From Cryomorphaceae bacterium (GTDB lineage: Bacteria > Bacteroidota > Bacteroidia > Flavobacteriales > Schleiferiaceae): a stretch of DNA of 6,278 bases. The notes beneath the pieces are model-generated. The model had not been told where the DNA came from, ran no database searches, and saw only the letters and a list, made by a program, of their open reading frames with translations. The stretch is taken from the NCBI GenBank assembly GCA_022565745.1, contig JAIUMB010000129.1:1-6278 (forward strand), read 5' to 3'. The stretch's first letter is position 1; each line of letters starts with the position of its first letter. The position numbers and the translations under genes were made by a program. Shown in pieces: positions 1-6,278 of this stretch.

Positions 1-215
1 GCGGGGTCGGTGGCTTCGAAGTTAATCTGATACCAGCAAAAACCGCCAAAGGGCAAGCGGTGCGGGGCGCGTAAACTCACGACGGGAAATCCTTCGGGCA
101 GTTCATCGGCAAAGGAAAACAAGTCGTTTTCATGACTGCCGTAGCCGTGCAGCATGAGTATGGATGGGCGATTTTGAACGTCGCCAGGCTTTTCTTCGTA
201 AATGAAATCAGGCAT
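1..215 (-). CDS. Alpha/beta-hydrolase, carboxylesterase/phospholipase family (N-terminal part only)
   Basis: The first 71 residues of a protein that continues past the left edge. Residues 17-32 read PSILMLHGYGSHENDL: a hydrophobic beta-strand followed by the LHGxG oxyanion-hole loop and the DL that follows it in the carboxylesterase/phospholipase family (Abhydrolase_2 type, serine esterases of about 200-220 residues). Residues 45-52 (VVSLRAPH) and 57-64 (GGFCWYQI) match the next conserved blocks, usually written as RAP followed by GG-aromatic-W-aromatic. The nucleophile elbow GxSxGG and the catalytic Asp and His would lie outside the window, so activity cannot be judged. There is no signal peptide, so it is probably cytoplasmic. 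The start ATG (213-215) shares one base with the TGA stop of the Nudix gene (TGATG), which indicates translational coupling. The substrate is unknown; short acyl esters or lysophospholipids are typical of the family. Confidence 0.87.
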   Translation of the reverse strand, partial: MPDFIYEEKPGDVQNRPSILMLHGYGSHENDLFSFADELPEGFPVVSLRAPHRLPFGGFCWYQINFEATDP

Positions 216-751
216 CAATCTGTTTTTTTATAAAACGTTCCAAAATGTGTTTTTCGATCATCAGGGGCTTCCAAATATTTGTTGATGGCAAAGGCGCTGG
301 ACGAAAACGCCATGTCTTTCCAGGGAATGTCTTCCGGGGCAAAAAGCGCCACGTCTTCGCTTTCTGAAGTGGGGTGAAAGTTGACGTCTTCCATCTCGGC
401 GAGGAAAATGAGGTAAACCTGCTGGGCGTGGGGTAGGTTGTAAATGGTGTGCAGGTGTTTTAGGGTAACACTTACGCCGGTTTCTTCCAGTACTTCTCTC
501 AATGCGCCTTCTTGAACGGTTTCGCCATTTTCCAAAAACCCGCAGGGTAAATTCCAAAACCCCTTTCGCGGTTCAATGGAGCGTTTGGCCAAGAGTATTT
601 TGCCCTGATAAACAGGCAAACAACCCACCACCATATTGGGGTTTTCGTAGTGTATGGTGGTGCAGTCTAAACAAACGTATCGCAAGCGGTTATCGCCTTC
701 GGGGATGCTTCGTCTTAGTTTTTTGCTGCCGCAATGGGCACAGTAGTTCAT
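215..751 (-). CDS. Zinc-ribbon Nudix hydrolase (ADP-ribose/FAD pyrophosphatase-like)
   Basis: A complete 178-residue protein. Residues 4-30 form a small zinc ribbon with CxxC pairs at C4/C7 and C27/C30. After it comes the conserved stretch HYENPNMVVG (34-43) that joins such ribbons to the Nudix fold. Residues 71-93 are a perfect Nudix box, G-x5-E-x7-REVLEETGV: G71, E77, R85, E86, E89 and E90 are all present, so metal binding and catalysis should be intact. The family hydrolyses nucleoside diphosphates linked to another group. The ribbon-plus-box arrangement and the sequence between them recall plant NUDX23-type FAD/ADP-ribose pyrophosphatases, but the exact substrate is inferred. The protein has no signal peptide and is probably cytoplasmic. 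There is no Shine-Dalgarno before the ATG; this start keeps the whole ribbon. The stop overlaps the start of the downstream hydrolase. The gene lies 125 bp after the MuiA-like gene and could have its own promoter or be read through. Confidence 0.93.
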   Translation of the reverse strand: MNYCAHCGSKKLRRSIPEGDNRLRYVCLDCTTIHYENPNMVVGCLPVYQGKILLAKRSIEPRKGFWNLPCGFLENGETVQEGALREVLEETGVSVTLKHLHTIYNLPHAQQVYLIFLAEMEDVNFHPTSESEDVALFAPEDIPWKDMAFSSSAFAINKYLEAPDDRKTHFGTFYKKTD

Positions 752-876
752 GGAATGCGGTTCAAATTTGGATTGTCAAAGTAACGGATGATTGGGGGAT
801 TTTCCAAGACGTGAGAAGTGACAGGGCATAACTGGTAGATGGAGGGTCGGCACATGGCTGATCCTCTACATTTTAA
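752..876. other. Intergenic gap between the MuiA-like and Nudix genes
   Basis: These 125 bp hold no convincing reading frame. On the minus strand, repeated TTTG words occur just upstream of the Nudix start (in 763-779), but they are only about 11 bases apart. That is too close for a Bacteroidota -33/-7 pair, so I do not call a promoter. The only structured element is the hairpin at 840-868, which is listed separately. Confidence 0.6.
840..868. repeat. Imperfect inverted repeat/hairpin just after the MuiA-like stop codon
   Basis: Arms 840-851 and 857-868 enclose a five-base loop (ACATG). Read as plus-strand RNA, all 12 positions pair: 9 Watson-Crick and 3 G-U. Read as minus-strand RNA, the three G-U positions become A-C mismatches, leaving 9 of 12. 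It lies 8 bases beyond the minus-strand stop codon at 877-879, where a 3'-end structure for the upstream operon would be expected. No run of U follows on the minus strand, so it is not a classical intrinsic terminator. It could be an mRNA-stabilising 3' structure, a weak terminator, or chance. Confidence 0.35.
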
Positions 877-2838
877 TTATTCTTCTTTTGGCCTCGTTAC
901 CTCAAATTTAACCGTTTTCGTAGCATTGCTATTCGCAGGGATGCTGACATCCCACTGCAACGCCCCATCGGCGGTGTTGTGCTCGGCCCCGTCGCCATCA
1001 ATGAGGGTGATGCTGACATCGCTGTGGTCACTCACCGGTAGTCGATCTCTCAAATCTACATCTACGCTTTGGGCGCGTCGATTGCTGATGATCAAATCGT
1101 ACACGTGGGTTTCGGTAACGCGTCGACTCAAAAATCGACGTGAGCGCTCGGCGTGCTTGGGCTTGTACTCGGCATGGAGGTTTTTGTCTTCACCAAACGA
1201 GAGCTCTAACGTATCACCAATGTGCTCCGGCGTGATGCGCATGACACCCACTTGGCGGTTGCCTAAGAAGATACGTGCATTACCCGGCAATAATCCCATC
1301 CCTTGCATACCGCTTTGCTTGGCTATGAGGTAAACCTGGTTGGTCATTCTCGGCACGGCGATGTGTTGATGATTCAGGTCTTCGCTGGTATGGCGACGTA
1401 AGGTGATGGTACGTGTGTTTTGCGATGAAGGCAAGGTGATGCGCTCTTCCGGGTGAAAGATGGCTGCTCCGCTGTTGAGGTCAAGGTTGCCAAAATCAGG
1501 TCGGGAAGTTTTACTTGTTGGGGTCTGCATGGTGCCTCTTACTTTGACGCCATCGATAAAGTAAACCGTTTCGTTCGATCGAGCGCCTCTGATGCCTGGA
1601 GACTTAGATTCCATATCGAGTTGTTCTAAATTGCTCATCACATCATCTGCAGAAGCAAAGGCGTTTTCATCGGGTTTGAGGTTGATGGAAAGCCACGAAT
1701 TGGCTTGTGGGAATGTTAGTGTTTCCACTCTGTAATTCCAGGTGAAGAAACGGATGTATGATACGGGTTCATCGGACGTGATGGAGAAGTGACCGTGCTC
1801 ATTGGAAGTGGTGGCAGCAATTACACGGTGGTATTGATCGAGCAGTTCGATGTTGGCCGATGGTACGACAAACTGAGTGCGGTTTTGGTAAATGGACCCA
1901 CTAAATGTGCCTTTATTGCCTACACGACTAATGGGTGGCCAAGGGGGTTGACTTTGATTTAACCGTCGGCTTACGGATACAATGGGCAGTTCGGGGATGC
2001 TTTTGTCTTGCAGCGGCTCAGCACTGGTTAGTGTGATATCGATGTCTTCCCACGCTTGTCCGGTGTGTTGAAACAACTCGGCTTGATAACTCCACGCCAA
2101 TTTTTTCTCGGGAAAGGCTGAGCGAATCTCGTATCGCGGTTGCCACCCGGCACGTTGGGTGAGGTAGGTAAGATTAAAGCTTATGTTTCCGGTTTGCAGC
2201 ACTTCCAGCTCTATTTCAATGGTTTGCTCTAAACGGCGACTGGCCATGAGTGATTTACCCAGCTTGCCAAACAGTTTAAAGCGGTTTTTCCTGCTTTCTC
2301 GTAATTTGTTGGTCAGCTTGCTTTCATCGGTTTGCAGTTGCTCCATTCTGCTGCGGTAAAACTGTCCGGCTTCTCGCCAGGTATTGGCCGTTAGCGTTTG
2401 GTTGCCGGTAATCTTGCGGTTTTCATTGAGCATGGCGCGTTCTTCGCGAATCAATCCAATGGATTTCTCCAGTAGTTCAATCTCCTCATCGAGTTTGTTA
2501 AGTGCTTCTAAGCGCTCGCTTTCGTCCAATAGATTTAACCGGTTTACAGCCGGATTTAGTTGAGAAGAAACCACGCGTACATCGCCGTCGATATCGATGG
2601 TAACTCTGTCTTTTCTTACATCATCTGGGATGCCTCCAATGCTGATGGTATGCGTGCCTTTTTTTAGGTTGACCTCCTTAAAAAGATTTACCTCCGCGGC
2701 ATTGGGATACAATGTTGCAGAGGTAATCTTTGGTTTGATGTTCGTGTTTTGGGCTTGAAGGGCAAATGTGCTTAATAAAAATATTGAAAGCGCGACCCGA
2801 AGAAATGCTGAGGGAAGGTGATTGATTTGCATGAGCAT
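877..2838 (-). CDS. Secreted DUF4139 (mucoidy inhibitor MuiA-like) protein with inserted regulatory and plug-like segments
   Basis: A complete protein of 653 residues. Residues 1-29 look like a signal peptide (R14, hydrophobic core about 15-26, probable cleavage ALQA|Q). Residues 36-100 (ITSATLYPNAAEV...VVSSQLNP) are the N-terminal DUF4140-like beta domain of MuiA-family proteins. Residues 105-210 are charged and heptad-like, consistent with a coiled coil. From about 218 the DUF4139 beta domain begins (ISFNLTYLTQRAGWQPRYEIR) and it resumes at about 455-650. Between these parts lies an insert: a carboxypeptidase-regulatory-like beta domain at about 308-388, then a TonB-plug-like motif at 415-435 (IRGARSNETVYFIDGVKV). 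The family's biochemical function is not settled, so the role is unknown; location in the periplasm or at the outer membrane is inferred. It follows the lipoprotein gene by 43 bp, probably in one transcript. An alternative start two codons later (M3, position 2832) would barely change the signal peptide. No Shine-Dalgarno is visible. Confidence 0.9.
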   Translation of the reverse strand: MLMQINHLPSAFLRVALSIFLLSTFALQAQNTNIKPKITSATLYPNAAEVNLFKEVNLKKGTHTISIGGIPDDVRKDRVTIDIDGDVRVVSSQLNPAVNRLNLLDESERLEALNKLDEEIELLEKSIGLIREERAMLNENRKITGNQTLTANTWREAGQFYRSRMEQLQTDESKLTNKLRESRKNRFKLFGKLGKSLMASRRLEQTIEIELEVLQTGNISFNLTYLTQRAGWQPRYEIRSAFPEKKLAWSYQAELFQHTGQAWEDIDITLTSAEPLQDKSIPELPIVSVSRRLNQSQPPWPPISRVGNKGTFSGSIYQNRTQFVVPSANIELLDQYHRVIAATTSNEHGHFSITSDEPVSYIRFFTWNYRVETLTFPQANSWLSINLKPDENAFASADDVMSNLEQLDMESKSPGIRGARSNETVYFIDGVKVRGTMQTPTSKTSRPDFGNLDLNSGAAIFHPEERITLPSSQNTRTITLRRHTSEDLNHQHIAVPRMTNQVYLIAKQSGMQGMGLLPGNARIFLGNRQVGVMRITPEHIGDTLELSFGEDKNLHAEYKPKHAERSRRFLSRRVTETHVYDLIISNRRAQSVDVDLRDRLPVSDHSDVSITLIDGDGAEHNTADGALQWDVSIPANSNATKTVKFEVTRPKEE

Positions 2839-2881
2839 GGATTTTTTTGACGAATGTAGAAAATGTTTTCAAATAGTGTTC

Positions 2882-3475
2882 CTAAAAAACTTCACTGGTT
2901 TGCACCCTTGGCACATGGTTCTCCCAAAACTCAAAAGGATCGATATGCTCGAAGCTCACCGTAGCACTGGGAATGCTTTTCGCAACAACTACCGTTTCTG
3001 CAAAAGCAATACGCATCAGTGTTCCATCCCACGCGCTTCTTCGCCAAGTAGAAAATTGACTGTATTTAGGTCTACCAATCAATCTGTGCTGGGTGTTGAT
3101 CACAGCCCGTGCGCCAAAGGCTGTATTTCTTACGCGAACCTCCATGCGTTGTTTTACTTGATTATCACCAATAACCTTCCCGCGGGTACTTAACATGGTC
3201 AGCTCTTCGTTGACCATATCCAGCCGATGACCTTTGAAGTCTAAGGAGCGCTTGATGTCATAGAACAGGTCTTTGGCACTGACGCCTTCTTTTTCTATGA
3301 CCACGAACGAGGCATTAAATGGAATTTCTTTTAAGTCTTTCTCATCGGCATCTACTTTCAATGCAGTTGTTTCTAATGAGTAGCAAGCTGTCAAGCTGAA
3401 TAAAGAAACTAAAAACACACTCATAAACATCAATGGTTTTCTGATTGCTCCGGGGGTGAATGAACTTGATTTCAT
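2882..3475 (-). CDS. Putative lipoprotein of unknown function
   Basis: A protein of 197 residues from the chosen ATG at 3475. The N-terminus has basic residues (K2, R12, K13), a hydrophobic core (about 15-27, MFMSVFLVSLFSL) and a lipobox LTAC with the lipid-accepting Cys at residue 31. It is therefore predicted to be exported and lipid-anchored, with a mature part of about 167 residues. I do not recognise the mature domain. It starts with an acidic/lysine-rich stretch (DADEKDLKEIPF), continues as predicted alternating helix and strand (VSAKDLFYDIKRSLDFKGHRL), and has a basic middle part (KQRMEVRVRNTAFGARAV). A start ten codons upstream (3505) is open, but it would put an unusually long polar leader before the signal peptide. 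Met16 would lose all the basic residues. The stop lies 43 bp before the MuiA-like gene on the same strand, which suggests a shared transcript and envelope-related role. No Shine-Dalgarno is visible. Confidence 0.82.
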   Translation of the reverse strand: MKSSSFTPGAIRKPLMFMSVFLVSLFSLTACYSLETTALKVDADEKDLKEIPFNASFVVIEKEGVSAKDLFYDIKRSLDFKGHRLDMVNEELTMLSTRGKVIGDNQVKQRMEVRVRNTAFGARAVINTQHRLIGRPKYSQFSTWRRSAWDGTLMRIAFAETVVVAKSIPSATVSFEHIDPFEFWENHVPRVQTSEVF

Positions 3476-3719
3476 GACTGTATGGTTTTGATACGAATGG
3501 TTCAATTTTCAGGCCATTAATATAATTTTATGGATGGTTTTTTTTTTAAAATCAATCTGTTTGTCAATTTTTATTTTAATTCTGAAATTTGCTCTATCCG
3601 TTTATATATTTACCGGGCAAAAGACAAGCAGGTGTTTTTGGGTGTAATATGGTCCTAAGAACAGCTTGTCACAAAAAGAGAATATTCAATTTAACCTATC
3701 GTAAACCAGAGCGCTACGC
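3476..3719. other. Divergent intergenic region between the lipoprotein gene and parC
   Basis: This 244-bp, AT-rich stretch should hold promoters for both directions. It contains a run of ten T at 3538-3547 followed by AAAA, an imperfect palindrome at 3514-3533 (CCAT...ATGG arms, 7 of 10 pairs), and the plus-strand promoter candidate at 3560-3591. I found no equally good pattern for the minus strand. No RNA gene or riboswitch is recognisable. A plus-strand open frame beginning at 3589 runs into parC in a different frame and is not protein-like. Confidence 0.6.
3560..3591 (+). promoter_or_regulatory. Candidate Bacteroidota-type promoter for parC
   Basis: TTTG at 3560-3563 and GAAATTTG at 3584-3591 are separated by 20 bases. 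The known Bacteroidota pattern is a -33 TTTG and a -7 TAnnTTTG about 20 bases apart. Here the -7 element matches 5 of its 6 fixed positions, with G in place of the first T. Transcription would start near 3597-3600 and give a leader of about 120 bases before parC. A second -7-like word, TATATTTA (3605-3612), lacks a well-spaced partner. Such AT-rich DNA produces chance matches, so this is tentative. Confidence 0.35.
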
Positions 3720-6278
3720 ATGGCAGAAGAAGAAAACGGCAAGGAAGAAAACATCGACAACAGTGGTCAAAACGACGGCGGAAATGTACGCCTCACGCGG
3801 GTGAGTGGCATGTATGAAGACTATTTTCTCGATTATGCCTCGTACGTTATTCTCGAGCGTGCAGTGCCGGCTTTGCACGACGGCCTTAAGCCAGTTCAGC
3901 GTCGATTGCTGCATGCCATGAAGGAGATGGATGACGGTCGCTACCACAAGGTGGCCAATATCATCGGTCAAACCATGAAGTATCACCCCCACGGAGACGC
4001 CTCTATTGGCGATGCTTTGGTACAGCTCGGACAAAAAGATTTATTGATCGATTGCCAGGGTAACTGGGGGAACATCCTTACCGGTGATAGTGCTGCTGCG
4101 CCACGTTATATAGAGGCCAGGCTGACAAAATTTGCGCTGGAGGTAGCTTTCAACCCTAAAATCACACAGTGGCAAGCTTCTTACGATGGTCGTGGAAAAG
4201 AGCCGGTATTCTTCCCTATGAAATTTCCACTTTTACTCGCACAAGGGGTAGAAGGGATTGCTGTGGGTTTGTCTACCAAAATACTCCCGCACAATTTCAA
4301 TGAACTGATTGATGCCAGTATTAAAATTTTGCAAGGTAAAAAGGCGGTTGTTGTTCCTGATTTTCCCACAGGAGGTATTGCCGATGTGACCAATTACAAT
4401 GACGGTGTGCGGGGTGGTAAGGTGCGTATACGTGCTAAGATTGAGGTGCTCGACAAAAAAACCTTGTGTATTCGCGAAATCCCCTTTGGTACTACCACGG
4501 GTAGTCTAATTGAAAGCGTGATTAAAGCCAATGACAAGGGTAAAATAAAAATTAAAAAAATAGAAGACAATACCTCTGAGTTTGTCGAGGTATTGGTTCA
4601 TCTCCCACCCAATATTTCGCCCGATAAAACCATCGATGCACTTTATGCATTCACCGATTGCGAAGTGTCAATTTCTCCTTTGGCTTGTGTGATTAAAGAC
4701 GATCGACCATTGTTTGTGGGTGTTAGTGAACTGCTCAAAATGTCGACCGAACACACGCTAGACATTACCCGTCAAGAGTTGCAGGTCAAACTAGACGAGT
4801 ACCAACAAGAGTGGCACATGGCGTCGTTGGAGCGTATTTTTATAGAGCAACGCATTTACCGAGATATCGAAGAGGCAGAAACCTGGGAGGATGTCATTAA
4901 AAATATTCACGAAGGTTTAAAGCCACATATCGGTCACCTTATTCGCCCGGTTACCGACGACGACGTGGTCAGACTCACCGAGATTCGCATCAAGCGTATT
5001 TCTAAATTCGATTCCGATAAGGCAAACAACAACATTTTGGCCTTGGAAGACAAAATTAAGGAGTACAAGCATCACTTGGAAAACTTGGTCGACTATACCG
5101 TCAATTACTTTAAATATCTCAAAGAAAAATACGGCAAGGAAAAAGGACGTAAAACCGAAATTCGCCTCTTTGACGACATACAAGCGCAAAAAGTGGCCAT
5201 CGCCAACGAAAAACTCTACGTCAACCGCGAAGAGGGGTTTGTGGGTACGGGGTTGCGTAAATCAGACGCAGAGTACGTGAGCGACTGTTCAGACATAGAC
5301 GACATCATCGTGTTTCGCAGCGACGGGATAATGATGGTGACCAAGGTCGATCAAAAAACTTACGTTGGAAAGGACATCATTTATGTAAGTGTCTTTAAAA
5401 AGGGCGACAAACGCAAGATCTACCACATGCTCTACACCGACGGGGCAAAGGGCGCCACCTACATGAAGCGCTTTTACGTAGACGGTGTTACCCGCGATCG
5501 TGAATATGATTTGACGACTGGTAGCAAAGGGTCAAAGGTGATCTATTTTTCAGCCAATCCCAACGGTGAGGCAGAAACCATAACCGTTCATCACCGAGCG
5601 ATAAAAAACATTCGAAAACTCCGCTTTGATATTGACCTTGGCGAACTGGCCATCAAAGGTCGTGGTGTAAAAGGAAATACGGTAACTAAATATCCCATCC
5701 GCAAAGTTGAGCGCAAGGAAAAAGGTAGTTCCACGTTGGCGCCGCGCCGCATTTGGCTAGACGAAACGGTGATGCGATTAAACGGAGAGGCCAGAGGGCG
5801 ACTATTGGGTCGTTTTTCTGGTGACGATAAAGTTCTGGAAATAAGTGCCAGCGGTAATTACCGATTGTTGCCTTATGATTTTTCCACCCATTTCGAAGAG
5901 GATTGGCTCATTATTGATAAATACGATAAGGAAAAAGCCGTTACGGCCATTTACTGGGAGCCGGAAAAAGAGCGTTACTACGTCAAGCGATTTGTGCCTG
6001 AAAACGCAGATAAAAAAGAGCTCTTCATCTCCGAGGCCGAAGGTTCGCAACTTGAGTTGGTGAGTTATCACCCGCAGCCATCCGTAAAAATCACTTTCAA
6101 AAAAATCAAAGGCAAACAGCCAGAAGATGAAATCATCGACTTGGTGGAATTCATTTCCGTAAAAGGAGAAAAAGCCATGGGCAATCAGTTGACCAAGCAC
6201 CCCGTGAAGCAACTCACCTTGATTGAGCCGGAGTTGGAAGTTGAGGAAGAAACGATTCAGGAAGGTGAAAATACATCA
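3720..6278 (+). CDS. parC: DNA topoisomerase IV subunit A (ParC), 3' end beyond the window
   Basis: Open from ATG 3720 through all 853 codons to the right edge. ParC pairs with ParE to form topoisomerase IV, which unlinks daughter chromosomes and relaxes supercoils. An acidic leader (residues 1-25) is followed by the breakage-reunion core: GMYEDYFLDYASYVILERAVPALHDG from 30, PVQRR, and YHPHGDASIGDAL at 88-100. The catalytic tyrosine is Y130 within APRYIEARL. The coiled-coil gate follows (about 340-480), then a C-terminal beta-pinwheel from about 500. No GyrA box (QRRGGRG) is present in the C-terminal domain, and the blocks DCSDIDDIIVF, KGRGVKGNTVTKYP and EFISVKGEKAMGNQLT fit Bacteroidota ParC rather than GyrA. 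The end is acidic (EPELEVEEETIQEGE), and few codons are probably missing. In-frame TAA at 3702-3704 makes ATG 3720 the first possible start; the next Met is residue 31, inside the conserved core. No Shine-Dalgarno is visible. It is transcribed away from the lipoprotein gene, with no parE immediately upstream. Confidence 0.95.
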   Translation, partial: MAEEENGKEENIDNSGQNDGGNVRLTRVSGMYEDYFLDYASYVILERAVPALHDGLKPVQRRLLHAMKEMDDGRYHKVANIIGQTMKYHPHGDASIGDALVQLGQKDLLIDCQGNWGNILTGDSAAAPRYIEARLTKFALEVAFNPKITQWQASYDGRGKEPVFFPMKFPLLLAQGVEGIAVGLSTKILPHNFNELIDASIKILQGKKAVVVPDFPTGGIADVTNYNDGVRGGKVRIRAKIEVLDKKTLCIREIPFGTTTGSLIESVIKANDKGKIKIKKIEDNTSEFVEVLVHLPPNISPDKTIDALYAFTDCEVSISPLACVIKDDRPLFVGVSELLKMSTEHTLDITRQELQVKLDEYQQEWHMASLERIFIEQRIYRDIEEAETWEDVIKNIHEGLKPHIGHLIRPVTDDDVVRLTEIRIKRISKFDSDKANNNILALEDKIKEYKHHLENLVDYTVNYFKYLKEKYGKEKGRKTEIRLFDDIQAQKVAIANEKLYVNREEGFVGTGLRKSDAEYVSDCSDIDDIIVFRSDGIMMVTKVDQKTYVGKDIIYVSVFKKGDKRKIYHMLYTDGAKGATYMKRFYVDGVTRDREYDLTTGSKGSKVIYFSANPNGEAETITVHHRAIKNIRKLRFDIDLGELAIKGRGVKGNTVTKYPIRKVERKEKGSSTLAPRRIWLDETVMRLNGEARGRLLGRFSGDDKVLEISASGNYRLLPYDFSTHFEEDWLIIDKYDKEKAVTAIYWEPEKERYYVKRFVPENADKKELFISEAEGSQLELVSYHPQPSVKITFKKIKGKQPEDEIIDLVEFISVKGEKAMGNQLTKHPVKQLTLIEPELEVEEETIQEGENTS

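Noticed and set aside
502..831. Plus-strand open frame of 109 codons opposite the Nudix gene
   Set aside because: It covers the well-conserved Nudix coding strand in antisense, and its product (many Trp, Arg and Cys) resembles no family.
839..1333. Plus-strand open frame of 164 codons
   Set aside because: It lies entirely antisense to the MuiA-like gene except for its first bases. Its translation is rich in Ser/Arg/Leu with no domain pattern, as expected of a shadow frame.
2859..2870. Perfect 12-base palindrome-like word (GAAAA-TG-TTTTC) between the lipoprotein and MuiA-like genes
   Set aside because: Five-base AT-rich arms with a two-base loop; too short and too likely by chance to call an operator or terminator.
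2822..3193. Plus-strand open frame of 123 codons opposite the lipoprotein gene
   Set aside because: Antisense to a frame with a clear signal peptide and lipobox; no protein-like features of its own.
3589..3804. Plus-strand open frame of 71 codons upstream of and overlapping parC
   Set aside because: It is in a different frame from parC, covers the promoter region, and its second half is just parC codons read out of frame. I see no sign of a leader peptide.
5802..6212. Minus-strand open frame of 136 codons within parC
   Set aside because: Phe-rich antisense frame lying inside the conserved ParC C-terminal domain; a typical shadow.
3720..6278. Reading the long plus-strand gene as gyrA
   Set aside because: The core would fit either subunit, but the C-terminal domain lacks a GyrA box and carries blocks typical of Bacteroidota ParC.

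Overview
The window looks like ordinary chromosomal DNA from a member of the Bacteroidota. Three things point that way. The topoisomerase IV subunit A is of the Bacteroidota type. The large secreted DUF4139 protein carries an inserted regulatory beta-domain and a TonB-plug-like motif, a combination typical of this phylum. None of the five starts is preceded by a recognisable Shine-Dalgarno sequence, and the best promoter candidate resembles the Bacteroidota TTTG / TAnnTTTG pattern. Genus cannot be told from this sequence; a marine or environmental lineage is only a guess.

Layout: four genes lie on the minus strand across 1-3475, and one long gene on the plus strand fills 3720-6278. They diverge from a 244-bp AT-rich intergenic region. 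Reading the minus strand in its transcription direction, the order is: a small lipoprotein of unknown function (3475-2882); 43 bp later a 653-residue secreted DUF4139/MuiA-family protein (2838-877); a 125-bp gap containing a hairpin; a zinc-ribbon Nudix hydrolase (751-215); and, overlapping its stop codon by one base, an alpha/beta-hydrolase of the carboxylesterase/phospholipase type (215-1) that runs off the left edge. On the plus strand, parC (3720-6278) stays open for 853 codons to the right edge with no stop codon.

How the genes relate: the lipoprotein and the MuiA-like protein probably share a transcript and both act outside the cytoplasm. The Nudix enzyme and the hydrolase are very likely translationally coupled and cytoplasmic, perhaps in nucleotide or cofactor clean-up and small-ester hydrolysis. 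The parC product decatenates chromosomes together with ParE, whose gene is not immediately upstream here.

I see no mobile element, CRISPR array, tRNA, rRNA or defence system, and no clear undescribed system. The points most worth a second look are the chimeric insert in the MuiA-like protein, its pairing with an unassigned lipoprotein, the TGATG-coupled Nudix/hydrolase pair, and the quinolone-site residues of ParC.
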